Assembly: GCF_016745095.1 (NCBI RefSeq)
Contig: NZ_CP067087.1
Coordinates: 1,476,501-1,540,500, forward strand
Direction of reading: 5' to 3'
Origin: Croceicoccus sp. YJ47
GTDB lineage: Bacteria; Pseudomonadota; Alphaproteobacteria; Sphingomonadales; Sphingomonadaceae
DNA: 64,000 nt
Part shown: one piece after another, positions 9,343 to 18,424 of the stretch
Layout of the letters: each line of letters opens with the position of its first letter
How positions within the stretch are numbered: position 1 is the stretch's first letter
The notes under the pieces: model-generated
Told to the model about the DNA's origin: nothing
Databases searched by the model: none
What the model saw: only the letters and a program-made list of their open reading frames with translations
Translations under genes and position numbers: made by a program

Positions 9343-10866
9343 TCAATCCGGCGCGTTCGACAGGCGGTCGATCTCCCGCACCGGTTCCGCCTCCCGCGCC
9401 GCATCGGGGACGAGCGGACGCAGCGCGGCGCCCGGCTCGACCTCGCGCAATTGGGCAAGGCGGGCGCGGAACTGCTTCAGCTCGGCGCCGGACAGCAGGG
9501 CACGGGTCACGAACTTGACCGAGAGCGGGTCGATATTGCGGCCCCCGCGATACAGCTCGTAATGAAGATGCGGCCCCGTCGACAGGCCGGTGGAGCCGAC
9601 ATAGCCGATGACCTGCCCCCGCCGGACCGACGCGCCGTTCGACACCGCGATCCGGCTCATGTGGCTATACCCGCTCGCCAGCCCGCCGCCGTGATCGATG
9701 CGCACGTAATTGCCGTGCCCGCCATTGCGTCCGGCCCGGATGACGCGCCCGTCGGTCACGGCATAGATCGGCGTACCGGTCCGCCCGCGAAAATCGACGC
9801 CATTGTGCATGCGTTTGTATTTGAGGATCGGATGACGCCGCATGCCAAAACGCGACGAGATCGCCCCGTTGACCGGCGCGATCATCCCGCTGCGCAATTC
9901 GCCGGTACCATTGGCGTCGAAAAAGCGCCCCTCCCGGCCCCAGCGCAGCAATTGCGCCTTTGCCTTGCCGCCGCCCGACAGCCCGGCATAGAGGAGATCG
10001 CCAACCTCGACCTCGCCCGTGGCGGCGCGGCGATAGGCGACGATCATGTCGAATTCGTCGTCGGCGCCGACCACGCGATCGAGATCGACCGCCTCGTCCA
10101 GCGCGGCGAGATATTGCTGCACCGAGCGCGCCGGGGCACCCGCGGCACGCGCCGCGCGATAAAGCCCCGCGCCCACCTTGCCGCGAATGCGCAGCGGCGT
10201 ATCGTCCACGCGGATCGGCTTGCGGATGAGCGCGAGCGGCCCGCCATCGCGCGCCACGCCAAGCTCCAGATCGAAGCGCGCCCGGAAATCGAGCCGCTCG
10301 AGCGGGCGCGGCATGTCGGGCGAAGGCCGCCGTCCCAGCCGCAGATCGAAGGCCGTGCCGTCCGCAATCGCATTTTCCGGCATCGCCCCGCCGATGAGCG
10401 CGGCGGCGCGCTCCGCATCGCCTTCGCCGACCCCGGCGCGGCGCAACATCGCCATCACGCTGTCGCCGGCGCCCAGCGTGCTGGTCAATTCCACCACCGG
10501 ACGTTCGGGCGCCGCGGCCAGCGGCACGACCAGCCGCGATGGCCCCATCCGCCGCCCGCTATCGGCGCCAAGGGCCAGCGGCATGATCATCTGGCTGCGA
10601 TATTCATCGCGTTCAGACCGGGTCAGGTTCGTGGTCGGCGCGGCACTCACGGTGGAAAAATCGGGCCAGAACGCCAGCGCCGCGGCCATCAGCGCAAGCA
10701 TGATGCCCAGCGACCGGAACCAGCGCAACGTGCCGATCCCGCTGGCAAGATCGCTCACCAACCGGGCCGGTGGGCGCGCCAGTGCGGCGGCAGCACCCAC
10801 GCCGCGCCGGCCAAATCCGCGCCGTCCCGCGTTCCGCTCGCCCTTGATATCCCCCGTCATGACCAT
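9343..10866 (-). CDS. M23-family metallopeptidase, membrane-anchored
   Basis: A 507-residue protein with a basic N-terminus, one membrane segment at about residues 52-67 (LGIMLALMAAALAFWP), a long periplasmic linker and an M23 (LytM) zinc-peptidase domain near residues 340-440. Zinc-site motifs are intact: HNGVDFRG, GYSHMSRI and GPHLHYELY. The fold therefore should be active, probably cleaving peptidoglycan cross-links during growth or division, which is inference from the family. GTG 10866 or ATG 10860 can start the protein. The region before the catalytic domain (SVMAMLRRAGVGEGDAERAAALI) resembles the OapA/LysM-like part of division-linked M23 proteins. Confidence 0.9.
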   Translation of the reverse strand: MVMTGDIKGERNAGRRGFGRRGVGAAAALARPPARLVSDLASGIGTLRWFRSLGIMLALMAAALAFWPDFSTVSAAPTTNLTRSERDEYRSQMIMPLALGADSGRRMGPSRLVVPLAAAPERPVVELTSTLGAGDSVMAMLRRAGVGEGDAERAAALIGGAMPENAIADGTAFDLRLGRRPSPDMPRPLERLDFRARFDLELGVARDGGPLALIRKPIRVDDTPLRIRGKVGAGLYRAARAAGAPARSVQQYLAALDEAVDLDRVVGADDEFDMIVAYRRAATGEVEVGDLLYAGLSGGGKAKAQLLRWGREGRFFDANGTGELRSGMIAPVNGAISSRFGMRRHPILKYKRMHNGVDFRGRTGTPIYAVTDGRVIRAGRNGGHGNYVRIDHGGGLASGYSHMSRIAVSNGASVRRGQVIGYVGSTGLSTGPHLHYELYRGGRNIDPLSVKFVTRALLSGAELKQFRARLAQLREVEPGAALRPLVPDAAREAEPVREIDRLSNAPD

Positions 10867-11088
10867 CCTGATTTCGCGCGGGTTTTTGCACCCATGCGCC
10901 CGCCCTTGTTTTTCGATCCGCCTTCGACTGACGCAAATTCGTGGCGTTCAAAAGTTAATATCGCCTTGATCGCACGATGCCGTCGGCAGGCCGAGGCACA
11001 GATGCGGTGAACCGCAAGCATGCTGCTCCATGGGCCCTATCCGGCTCCACTTGCGGTGCGGCGGCGGTGGTGCCACATTGGGACGATC

Positions 11089-13674
11089 ATGCATGACGGG
11101 GTCATCAAGGCGGTCCTGGGACCGACCAACACGGGCAAGACCCATCTCGCGGTGGAACGGCTCTGCGCGCATTCGAGCGGGGCCATCGGCTTTCCCCTGC
11201 GCCTGCTCGCGCGGGAGGTGTACGACCGGGTCGTCGCGATCAAGGGCGCCGACAAGGTCGCGCTCATCACCGGGGAGGAGCGGATCGAACCGCCCGGCGC
11301 GCGCTGGAAACTGTGCACGGCGGAGGCGATGGACCGCGATGCTGATCTCGCCTTCATGGCCATCGACGAGGCGCAGCTCGGCGCGGATCGCGAGCGCGGG
11401 CACGTGTTCACCGACCGCCTGCTCAACATGCGCGGGCGGGAGGAGACGATGATCCTCGGCTCGTCCGCGCTGGCGCCCGTGATCGACACGCTCATCCCCG
11501 AGGCGGAGATCGTCACCCGCCCGCGCTTTTCCACATTGTCGCATGCAGGACCGGTGAAGCTGAGCCGTGTTCCGCCGCGCAGCGCCATCGTCGCCTTTTC
11601 GGCCGAGCAGGTCTATGTCGTGGCCGAAATGCTGCGCCGGTTTCGCGGCGGCGCGGCGGTGGTCATGGGCGCATTGAGCCCGCAGACCCGCAATGCGCAG
11701 GTCGAACTGTTCCAGTCGGGCGAGGTCGATTACCTCGTCGCGACCGACGCCATCGGCATGGGGCTGAACCTCGATGTCGCGCATGTCGCCTTTGCCGGGC
11801 TTGCCAAGTTCGACGGGGTGCGCAGGCGGCGGCTCACCATTCCCGAAATGGCGCAGATCGCTGGGCGCGCCGGACGGCATCAGAAGGACGGCACCTTCGG
11901 CACGCTGGCGGGCGAAGGGGCGGAGTTTACCGAGGACGAGATCTTCGCCATCGAGGAGCATCGCTTTGCCCCGCTCGACCGGTTGTTCTGGCGCGACGCA
12001 CGGCCCCGCATGGACAATCTCGGCATGTTGATCGGCGATCTGGAAGCCGCGCCGCATGACGATGCGCTGGCCGCGGCGCCCGAAGCCATCGACCTTTCCG
12101 TGCTCAAGATCCTGTCCTCCGACCCGGCCATTGCCGACACGGTGCGCGGGCGCGCGATGGTGAAGCGGTTCTGGGACGTGTGCTCGCTTCCCGATTTCCG
12201 GTCGCTGGGCGCGGATAATCATGCACGGTTCGTGGCGCGCCTGTGGCAGGATCTGTCGAAGGGGACGGGACGGCTGGGGCATGATTTCGTCGCCGGAAAG
12301 ATCGCCGAACTGGACCAGACGAGCGGCGATATCGACACGCTTCAGGGACGCATCGCCGCCATTCGCAGCTGGGCCTATATCGCGCAGCGTCCCGACTGGG
12401 TGCTGAACCGCGAAGAGATGGCGGAGCGGGCGCGCGCGGTCGAAACCCGGCTGTCCGATGCGCTGCACGCACGGCTGACCGAACGGTTCGTCAATCGCCG
12501 CACCACGGTGCTGCTGCGCAAGCTCGGCGCGGATACGGGGCTCTTGCCGGTCAAGATCGACGATGAAAACGCGGTGCAGGTCGATGGCGAGGAGATCGGC
12601 AAGCTCGACGGTTTCCGGTTCGAGGTCGATCCGCAGGCGCGGCTCGAAACGCGGCGCCTGCTGCTCGCCGCGGCGGAGCGGCACCTGCCCGGCCTGCTGC
12701 AACGCCGGGCCGAGGCGCTGATCTCGGATTGCGCCGCCGATGCACCGGATGACGCGGCGCCCGTGTGGCAGGATGCGGAGATCGTATGGCGCGGCACCGC
12801 CATCGCAAAAATCGAGGGCGGACGCAGGCTGTTCGGTCCGAAGGTCCGGCTCGATCCCGGTCTCAGCCTGCTTCCGGCGCCGACCCGCGCGCGGATTGGC
12901 GAGGCGCTGACCGAATGGCTGCACCGTGCCATATCGCGCGATCTGAAACCGCTGCGCCGCCTGGCCGACGCGGCTGAGGACAAGGACGCCGGGCCGGAAC
13001 TGCGCGCGCTGCTCATCGCCATGGTCGATGCGGGCGGCGTGGTCGCGCGGGATCTGTCCGGGCTCGACGCGCTCGACGAGGCGCAGAAACACCGCATGCG
13101 AAAGCTCGGGGTGAGGATCGGCGCGCTCGACCTCTTCGTGCCGGCGATGCTGCGGCCTGCGCCCTTGCAACGCTGGACCGTGCTCAGTGCGCTTTGCGGC
13201 GGGATGAAGCGCGCCGTCGCCGACCCGTTCTCGCCCGCGCGCGATGCCGACGGTCCGCCGCCTGTCGGATACCGCCGCGCCGGGCCGCAGCATATCCGCG
13301 TCGACATGGCGGAGCGGCTTCTTGCCGCCGCCCATGAGCGCCGGGCCCGCTGGGCCGGGCCGCCCCGCCGCCAGCGATCGAATCGCGCGGCGCCGCGAAC
13401 CCCGCGCTTCACCCTCGACCCGACGCAGGCGCTTTCCATGGGCCTCACGACGCAAAGCTATGCGCATCTGTTGCGGCAGGCCGGCTTTGTCGCCGACGTT
13501 CCGCCCGCCCTCCCCGACCGGATGTTCGGCCCGCCCGCCCCGCCCCGCTGGCACTGGAAACCGCGGCGGCGTCCCGATGCGCGGCGCCCGCGGGCCGGGC
13601 CGAGCAAGCCCGGCACCCGCACGGTGCCGCGCGCCGGCAATCCGTTTGCCGAACTTGCCCAATTGCTCCCGTAA
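11089..13674 (+). CDS. SUV3-like superfamily 2 RNA/DNA helicase
   Basis: An 861-residue DExH-type helicase. Walker A is GPTNTGKT (about residues 9-16), followed by AREVYDR, ALITGEER and the Walker B-like FMAIDEAQL. The C-terminal RecA lobe ends with VATDAIGMGLNLDV and QIAGRAGRH. This is the pattern of bacterial homologues of mitochondrial SUV3; targets in bacteria are not well defined. A basic C-terminal tail, rich in Pro and Arg, follows the helicase part. The ATG at 11089 is preceded by GGGA. The S4 RNA-binding gene follows after 13 bp, the usual alphaproteobacterial pairing, which suggests a shared RNA-related role. Confidence 0.9.
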   Translation: MHDGVIKAVLGPTNTGKTHLAVERLCAHSSGAIGFPLRLLAREVYDRVVAIKGADKVALITGEERIEPPGARWKLCTAEAMDRDADLAFMAIDEAQLGADRERGHVFTDRLLNMRGREETMILGSSALAPVIDTLIPEAEIVTRPRFSTLSHAGPVKLSRVPPRSAIVAFSAEQVYVVAEMLRRFRGGAAVVMGALSPQTRNAQVELFQSGEVDYLVATDAIGMGLNLDVAHVAFAGLAKFDGVRRRRLTIPEMAQIAGRAGRHQKDGTFGTLAGEGAEFTEDEIFAIEEHRFAPLDRLFWRDARPRMDNLGMLIGDLEAAPHDDALAAAPEAIDLSVLKILSSDPAIADTVRGRAMVKRFWDVCSLPDFRSLGADNHARFVARLWQDLSKGTGRLGHDFVAGKIAELDQTSGDIDTLQGRIAAIRSWAYIAQRPDWVLNREEMAERARAVETRLSDALHARLTERFVNRRTTVLLRKLGADTGLLPVKIDDENAVQVDGEEIGKLDGFRFEVDPQARLETRRLLLAAAERHLPGLLQRRAEALISDCAADAPDDAAPVWQDAEIVWRGTAIAKIEGGRRLFGPKVRLDPGLSLLPAPTRARIGEALTEWLHRAISRDLKPLRRLADAAEDKDAGPELRALLIAMVDAGGVVARDLSGLDALDEAQKHRMRKLGVRIGALDLFVPAMLRPAPLQRWTVLSALCGGMKRAVADPFSPARDADGPPPVGYRRAGPQHIRVDMAERLLAAAHERRARWAGPPRRQRSNRAAPRTPRFTLDPTQALSMGLTTQSYAHLLRQAGFVADVPPALPDRMFGPPAPPRWHWKPRRRPDARRPRAGPSKPGTRTVPRAGNPFAELAQLLP

Positions 13675-13687
13675 CGGCGGCGGCGCG

Positions 13688-13996
13688 ATGAAGCCCCCTG
13701 TCGATCCGCCGCGCGAAACCCTGCGGATCGACCGGCTGCTGTGGATGTTGCGCATGGCAAAGACGCGCAGCCAGGCGCAGGCGCTGGTCGCGAAGGGTCA
13801 TGTGCGTTTGAACGGGCGGCGAGTGCTGCGCGCCGCGTGCGGGGTGGGCACCGGCGACGTGCTGGTCCTCCCCATGGCGAGCGGGGTGCGCGTCATCGCG
13901 ATCGACGCCCTGCCCGCCCGGCGCGGCCCGGCGGACGAAGCGCGGCGCCACTATCATGAAATCGAGAGTGTCTCGCAACAAGCCACCGATGCTTGA
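13688..13996 (+). CDS. S4-domain RNA-binding protein (Hsp15-like)
   Basis: A 102-residue protein with an S4 RNA-binding fold: LRIDRLLWMLRMAKTRSQAQALV, then GHVRLNGRRVLRAACGVGTGDVLVL. It resembles Hsp15 (HslR), which in E. coli binds blocked 50S subunits; the same role here is inference. The start at ATG 13688 lies 13 bp after the helicase stop. The C-terminus is short and charged. It probably shares a transcript with the helicase. Confidence 0.85.
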   Translation: MKPPVDPPRETLRIDRLLWMLRMAKTRSQAQALVAKGHVRLNGRRVLRAACGVGTGDVLVLPMASGVRVIAIDALPARRGPADEARRHYHEIESVSQQATDA

Positions 13997-14070
13997 CGCC
14001 GGCCCAAAGCCGCCATAACCCGGCCTGAAACACCGATTAAGCGGCCAGCAAAGGGGCCAGGGGAACACGC

Positions 14071-14409
14071 ATGACCTACGTCGTCACCGAAGACTGCATC
14101 AAGTGCAAATATATGGATTGCGTCGAGGTTTGCCCCGTCGACTGCTTCTATGAGGGCGAGAACATGCTCGTCATCAATCCCAGCGAATGCATCGATTGCG
14201 GCGTTTGCGAACCGGAATGCCCGGCTAAAGCCATCCTTCCCGATACCGAGAACGGGCTGGAAAAATGGCTTGAGCTGAACACGCAATATTCGGCGGAATG
14301 GCCGAATATCACGGTGAAGAAGGATTCGCCCGACGACGCCGACGCGCACAAGGGCGAAGAAAACAAGTTCGAGAAATATTTCAGCGCGGACGCCGGCGAA
14401 GGCGACTGA
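14071..14409 (+). CDS. fdxA: Seven-iron ferredoxin (3Fe-4S/4Fe-4S)
   Basis: A 112-residue ferredoxin of the FdxA type. Cys9, Cys17 and Cys50 should bind the 3Fe-4S cluster and Cys21, Cys40, Cys43 and Cys46 the 4Fe-4S cluster; this spacing matches Azotobacter ferredoxin I offset by one residue. Cys12 and Cys25 are the extra cysteines seen in the family. The acidic C-terminal half, with many Asp and Glu, is typical. It is a soluble electron carrier whose partners are unknown. It sits between the helicase/S4 pair and carD, a recurrent alphaproteobacterial order. No clear U-rich terminator follows it. Confidence 0.95.
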   Translation: MTYVVTEDCIKCKYMDCVEVCPVDCFYEGENMLVINPSECIDCGVCEPECPAKAILPDTENGLEKWLELNTQYSAEWPNITVKKDSPDDADAHKGEENKFEKYFSADAGEGD

Positions 14410-14688
14410 TCGCTCCGGTCGGCGGGCTTTGCGGCGGCGGGCGCCCCTGCGCACAGCGGAGGGCGCGCGTCGTCGTGCGCAATACGCAAATGCTGGCGTT
14501 TGCGCTTGCACTGTGGTAATGGGGCGTCAGTGCCGGGCGATACACCCATCGTGCGGCCCCGTCAGTAACGGCGATATCCCGCAGATCTGACCTGCCATCG
14601 GGCCGGTGTCATCCGGTCGGGCGGGTTTTCGGTCCTCTCGATGCCCTATGGCATTTGTGGGATACGAACGCCATAGAAAGGACAATGC

Positions 14689-15219
14689 ATGACTGCCAAG
14701 GCGAATGCCTTCGACGTCGGAGACTATGTCGTTTACCCCAAGCACGGCGTCGGCCGCGTCATCGAACTGCAAAGCCAGGAAATCGCCGGCATGCAGCTCG
14801 AACTCTACGTGCTGCGCTTCGAAAAAGAACGCATGACGTTGCGCGTTCCCACCAACAAGGTGGAATCCATCGGCATGCGCAAGCTGTCCTCGGACAAGAC
14901 GCTGCGCGAAGCGATGGACGTGCTGAAGAGCAAGCCCAAGGTCAAGCGGACCATGTGGTCGCGCCGCGCCCAGGAATACGAAGCGAAGATCAATTCGGGC
15001 GATCTGGTGTCCATCGCCGAGGTCACGCGCGACCTGTTCCGCGCCGACGATCAGCCGGAACAAAGCTATTCCGAGCGTCAGATTTTCGAAGCGGCGTCGA
15101 GCCGTCTCGCCCGCGAGCTCGCGGCGATGGAAAACACGGATGAGCCGACCGCGCTCGCCAAGATTCTCGAGGTGCTGAACGAGCACGCACCCAAATATTA
15201 CGAGCAGCAGCCCGCCTGA
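14689..15219 (+). CDS. carD: CarD-family transcriptional regulator
   Basis: A 176-residue CarD/CdnL protein. The N-terminal Tudor-like RNA-polymerase interaction domain contains DYVVYPKHGVGRVIEL, and the C-terminal helical part contains RTMWSRRAQEYEAKINSGD and LARELAAMEN. Family members bind the RNA polymerase beta subunit and stabilise open promoter complexes, often at rRNA promoters. The ATG at 14689 follows GAAAGGACA, a good ribosome site. The 279-bp upstream gap should hold its promoter; I could not assign -35/-10 boxes with confidence. A strong intrinsic terminator follows directly. Confidence 0.95.
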   Translation: MTAKANAFDVGDYVVYPKHGVGRVIELQSQEIAGMQLELYVLRFEKERMTLRVPTNKVESIGMRKLSSDKTLREAMDVLKSKPKVKRTMWSRRAQEYEAKINSGDLVSIAEVTRDLFRADDQPEQSYSERQIFEAASSRLARELAAMENTDEPTALAKILEVLNEHAPKYYEQQPA

Positions 15220-15243
15220 CCCGGCGCTTCTCGATCGGAAAAA

Positions 15244-15274
15244 GGGCTGCCGGTCATGCCGGCGGCCTTTTTTT
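15244..15274 (+). terminator. Intrinsic terminator after carD
   Basis: A GC-rich stem (GGCTGCCGG pairing with CCGGCGGCC, one G-T wobble) is followed by a run of seven T residues. It lies 25 bp after the carD stop, so carD transcription ends here. Confidence 0.9.
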
Positions 15275-15436
15275 CGCGCAGGTGCCATGGGCGATGGGAC
15301 GTGTTGCCCGTCGGTTTGCAATCGCCTCTTGTCGAATCGCGCTCCATATTCTCTGGAATGATACGCAGGGGTCGCAGCACGAAATGACAGACCGCGCCAT
15401 GTCATGGCGCGCCGACGCCGAACGAGGAGTATCGCC

Positions 15437-16153
15437 ATGCGTATTTCGACCGCGCCTTTGATCATGGCCCTGATCGCGACGACCGCCGCGTGCGGCGACG
15501 ATACGAAAACCGTGTCGGGGCGGCAGGGCATACCGCTGAGCGAGCTTGAGCTCGACGTGCCCGCGCCCGATAGCCTGACCCTGCACGGACCCGACACGGT
15601 GACTGTACGGGAGGGCGACAAACTCGCCATTTCGGTCGATGGTGAACCGGAATCGAGCGATGCCCTGCGCTTCTCGATCGCCGATGGCACGCTCGTCATC
15701 GTGCGCAAGGGCACGACCGATGCACCGGCCACCGTCACCGTGACCATGCCGGCGCCAAGCAGCGTCTCGATGGCGGGAAGCGGCGAAGTACGCGTTCCCG
15801 CCCTTGCCGAAGGGGGCGCCCGGGTCACGGTTGCCGGATCGGGAACGGTGACCGCGCGCCAGGTGAAGACCGCGAAGCTCGACGTGCGCATCGGCGGCTC
15901 CGGCACCTTCGCCGGGACGGGGCACGCACGTGCGCTCAATCTCGACATTGCGGGGTCGGGCGTGGCGGACATGGGCACGCTGACGACCGAAATGGCCAGC
16001 ATCAGCATAACCGGATCGGGCACGGGTCAGTTTCGGTCCGAGGGGACCGTCACGGCGACGATCGTGGGGTCGGGCCGGGTTCAGGTCGATGGAAATCCCG
16101 TGTGCGACATCAATACGCTGGGATCCGGGGCGGTTCTTTGCGCCGGTTCGTGA
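15437..16153 (+). CDS. Putative lipoprotein with GIN (DUF2807) domain
   Basis: A 238-residue exported protein. The start at ATG 15437 follows a GAGGAG site and gives a short signal ending in the lipobox TAAC. The mature part has repeated short strands around glycine-serine pairs (SMAGSGEVRV, TVAGSGTVTA, RIGGSGTFAG, DIAGSGVADM, ITGSGTGQF), the right-handed beta-helix pattern of the 'putative auto-transporter adhesin, head GIN' domain DUF2807. Function is unknown. Two C-terminal cysteines (PVCDIN, VLCAGS) are common in this group and may form a disulfide. An in-frame upstream start at 15404 would spoil the signal peptide. Confidence 0.85.
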   Translation: MRISTAPLIMALIATTAACGDDTKTVSGRQGIPLSELELDVPAPDSLTLHGPDTVTVREGDKLAISVDGEPESSDALRFSIADGTLVIVRKGTTDAPATVTVTMPAPSSVSMAGSGEVRVPALAEGGARVTVAGSGTVTARQVKTAKLDVRIGGSGTFAGTGHARALNLDIAGSGVADMGTLTTEMASISITGSGTGQFRSEGTVTATIVGSGRVQVDGNPVCDINTLGSGAVLCAGS

Positions 16154-16236
16154 TCGATTGAACCGCGTTCAGCATTCCGCCATCGGTCATGCGACAGCCT
16201 GAGCCGACAACGGCCTTGTTTTGCAAAGGATGGCCC

Positions 16237-16554
16237 ATGGTTTCCCGGCGACGCGCGACGAGATGGGCAGTGCTGGCGGCGATGATACCGCTTTTGTCCG
16301 CCTGCCTTGCGAAGGCTGCTTTCGACGTGGCGACCGCGCCCGTCAGGGTCGCGGGCAAGGCCATCGACCTTGCCACCACGAGCCAGTCCGAAGCCGACGA
16401 GAAACGCGGCCGCGCGCTGCGCAAGCAGGAGGAGCGTCTCGGCGCGCTGGACCGGAAATACCGCCGTGCCCTGCGCGATTGCGACGACGGCGATGCGCGT
16501 GCCTGCGACCGGGCGCGCGTTCTGTTCGAGGAAATGGAACGCCAGCCGCGCTGA
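16237..16554 (+). CDS. Small hypothetical lipoprotein
   Basis: A 105-residue protein starting at ATG 16237 after an AAAGGA site. It has a basic N-terminus, a hydrophobic core and the lipobox LSAC. The mature part is short, helical and highly charged (EEKRGRALRKQEE-like pattern at about residues 55-70), with two cysteines near the C-terminus. I do not recognise a named family. It runs convergently with tsaC, 22 bp apart. Confidence 0.7.
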   Translation: MVSRRRATRWAVLAAMIPLLSACLAKAAFDVATAPVRVAGKAIDLATTSQSEADEKRGRALRKQEERLGALDRKYRRALRDCDDGDARACDRARVLFEEMERQPR

Positions 16555-16576
16555 CGCCCTGCGTGCTGGCGCGGTT

Positions 16577-17530
16577 TCAGAATGCGGCGCGGCGTAGTCG
16601 GTCGTTGATCGCGGCCCCGATGCCCTCGTCGGGTATGGGCGCGACGGCGATCCGCTCCTCCGCCGCGTGCGACGCGCGGTGGAGCGCGTCGTAAAGGCGG
16701 CTCCCCGCCTCCACCAGATCGCCGCCCGGCGACAGGTCGAAATCCCCGCGCACCGCTCCGAACCCGATGAGGAATTCCCCCGCCTCGGCATGAGAGGCGT
16801 TGAGCCGGACCGGCTTTCCCGGTGCGTAGTGGCTGCTGAGCTGGCCCGGTGCTTCGATGCCGGTGGACCTTTCGCCCGTTGCCGGCCCGAGCAGTCCGGC
16901 GATCGCTGCGCCGGTCACGGGACCGGGGCGGAGCATGCTCCACCCCCGATCGCGGATCGCCACGATCGTGGATTCGAGCCCGGCACGCGTCGGCCCGCCA
17001 TCGACGATCATCGGCACGTTTTCCCCGAGCGAATCGCGGACATGCGCGGCACAGGTCGGACTGACCCCCCCGCTGCGATTGGCGGAGGGCGCGGCCAGAG
17101 GCGCGGCGCAGCGGGCCAGCACCGCCCGCATGACCGGATGCGCCGGACAGCGCACCGCAATGGTGGGAAGCCCGGCCCGCACCGCCGGCGCCAGCGGCGA
17201 CGGATCGCGCGCCGGCAGGACCAGCGTCAGCGGCCCCGGCCAGAACCTGTCCATCAAAAGCGCCGCACGATGTCCGACATGGACCAGACGCCGCGCACAC
17301 GCCCCGTCGGGCACATGCACGATCAGCGGATTGAACGAGGGCCGACCCTTCGCGGCATAGATCCGCGCGACCGCCGCTGCATCGTCGGCGCGCGCGGCGA
17401 GACCGTATACTGTCTCGGTCGGGAGCGCGACGATTTCGCCCTTGTCGAGCCGGGCGGCCGCCTCGGCAATGATCGCGTCCGGGACGGCGGCGGTGTCTTC
17501 GCCGGGATCAGGGTGTGTGGCGTCCTTCAT
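16577..17530 (-). CDS. tsaC: L-threonylcarbamoyladenylate synthase (Sua5/YwlC/YrdC)
   Basis: A 317-residue Sua5-type enzyme that makes threonylcarbamoyl-AMP from threonine, bicarbonate and ATP for the t6A37 modification of ANN-decoding tRNAs. The YrdC domain (about 15-205) has VALPTETVYGLAA, the KxR region KGRPSFNPLIVH and APSANRSGGVSPT. A linker with LRPGPVT leads to the C-terminal Sua5 domain starting at SSHYAPGKPV. The length shows the long Sua5 form rather than the short TsaC form, so the symbol could equally be sua5. Start ATG 17530; no strong ribosome site is visible. Confidence 0.93.
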   Translation of the reverse strand: MKDATHPDPGEDTAAVPDAIIAEAAARLDKGEIVALPTETVYGLAARADDAAAVARIYAAKGRPSFNPLIVHVPDGACARRLVHVGHRAALLMDRFWPGPLTLVLPARDPSPLAPAVRAGLPTIAVRCPAHPVMRAVLARCAAPLAAPSANRSGGVSPTCAAHVRDSLGENVPMIVDGGPTRAGLESTIVAIRDRGWSMLRPGPVTGAAIAGLLGPATGERSTGIEAPGQLSSHYAPGKPVRLNASHAEAGEFLIGFGAVRGDFDLSPGGDLVEAGSRLYDALHRASHAAEERIAVAPIPDEGIGAAINDRLRRAAF

Positions 17531-17580
17531 TGCGCAGGTCTATAGGCTGCGCACACGCCGCTGGACAGGAGCAATGCGCG

Positions 17581-18420
17581 ATGGGTGGGGAATCGGGTTC
17601 GGAACTTTCGGGACTGCTTTTGCGGATTGCCGACGCGCTCGACCGGATGGCGCCGCCGCCTGCGCCGCCTGTCGATCTGCATGCCGCCCCGGCCTATCGC
17701 TGGGACGCATCGGGGCTTACCGCGGTGCCGCGGATCGACGCGCCGGAGACGCCCCTGCTGTGCGGGATCGACCGGCAACGCGATGCGGTGCTGTCCAACA
17801 TGCGCCGCCATGCCGCCGGGTCCGCCGCGCATGACGTGTTGCTCTGGGGTGCGCGGGGCACGGGAAAATCCGCGCTGGTCCGTGCCGCGGTGCGCGATGC
17901 GGCTGCGCATGGCGACATCGCGCTGGTGCAGGCGAGCGCGGACAGCCTCGACAGCCTTCCGCGCCTGCTTGCCATGTTGAACGACGCGGGGCGGCGTTTC
18001 GTTCTGTTCATCGACGACCTGGGTTTCGCGCCGGGCGAGGAACGCACCGTGCGGCAATTGCGATCGCTGCTGGAGGGGGGCGTGGCACCGCGGCCCACCA
18101 ATGTGCGGCTCGCCGTGACCGCCAACCGCCGGGCCATTGTCGCGCGCCACGCGGGCGAGCAGGACGACCCGATCAATCCGCGCGACGCGGTGGACGATGC
18201 GCTGGCTCTTGCCGACAGGTTCGGGCTCGTGCTGGGCTTTCACGCGGTGTCGCAGGACGATTACCTCGCCATCGTCGCGGCCTATGCCGATGCCCATGCG
18301 CTGCACTATGAGACGGCCGATGCGCTCGCCTGGGCACAGCGGCGCGGGGCGCGGTCGGGCCGTGTCGCCCGGCAATTCGTCACCGAACTCGCCGGGCAGG
18401 CAGGCCGTAACCTCGGTTAA
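17581..18420 (+). CDS. DUF815-family AAA+ ATPase
   Basis: A 279-residue P-loop ATPase of the DUF815 family. Walker A is GARGTGKSAL (about residue 92), Walker B is VLFIDDLGF, and the sensor-like segment NVRLAVTANRR follows. Length and order agree with the family, which has no settled function. The ATG at 17581 was chosen; translation from 17515 would overlap the start region of tsaC and adds no conserved residues. It is divergent from tsaC (50-bp gap) and convergent with the sorbosone-type dehydrogenase, with only four bases between the stops. Confidence 0.88.
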   Translation: MGGESGSELSGLLLRIADALDRMAPPPAPPVDLHAAPAYRWDASGLTAVPRIDAPETPLLCGIDRQRDAVLSNMRRHAAGSAAHDVLLWGARGTGKSALVRAAVRDAAAHGDIALVQASADSLDSLPRLLAMLNDAGRRFVLFIDDLGFAPGEERTVRQLRSLLEGGVAPRPTNVRLAVTANRRAIVARHAGEQDDPINPRDAVDDALALADRFGLVLGFHAVSQDDYLAIVAAYADAHALHYETADALAWAQRRGARSGRVARQFVTELAGQAGRNLG

Positions 18421-18424
18421 GAGG

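Noticed and set aside
10948-13755. A 935-codon minus-strand open frame opposite the helicase
   Set aside because: It is a compositional shadow of GC-rich DNA: no domain, Arg/His-rich sequence, and the plus-strand helicase is fully conserved.
14527-16023. A 498-codon minus-strand frame over carD and the GIN lipoprotein
   Set aside because: Low-complexity Ser/Thr/Pro sequence opposite two clear plus-strand genes.
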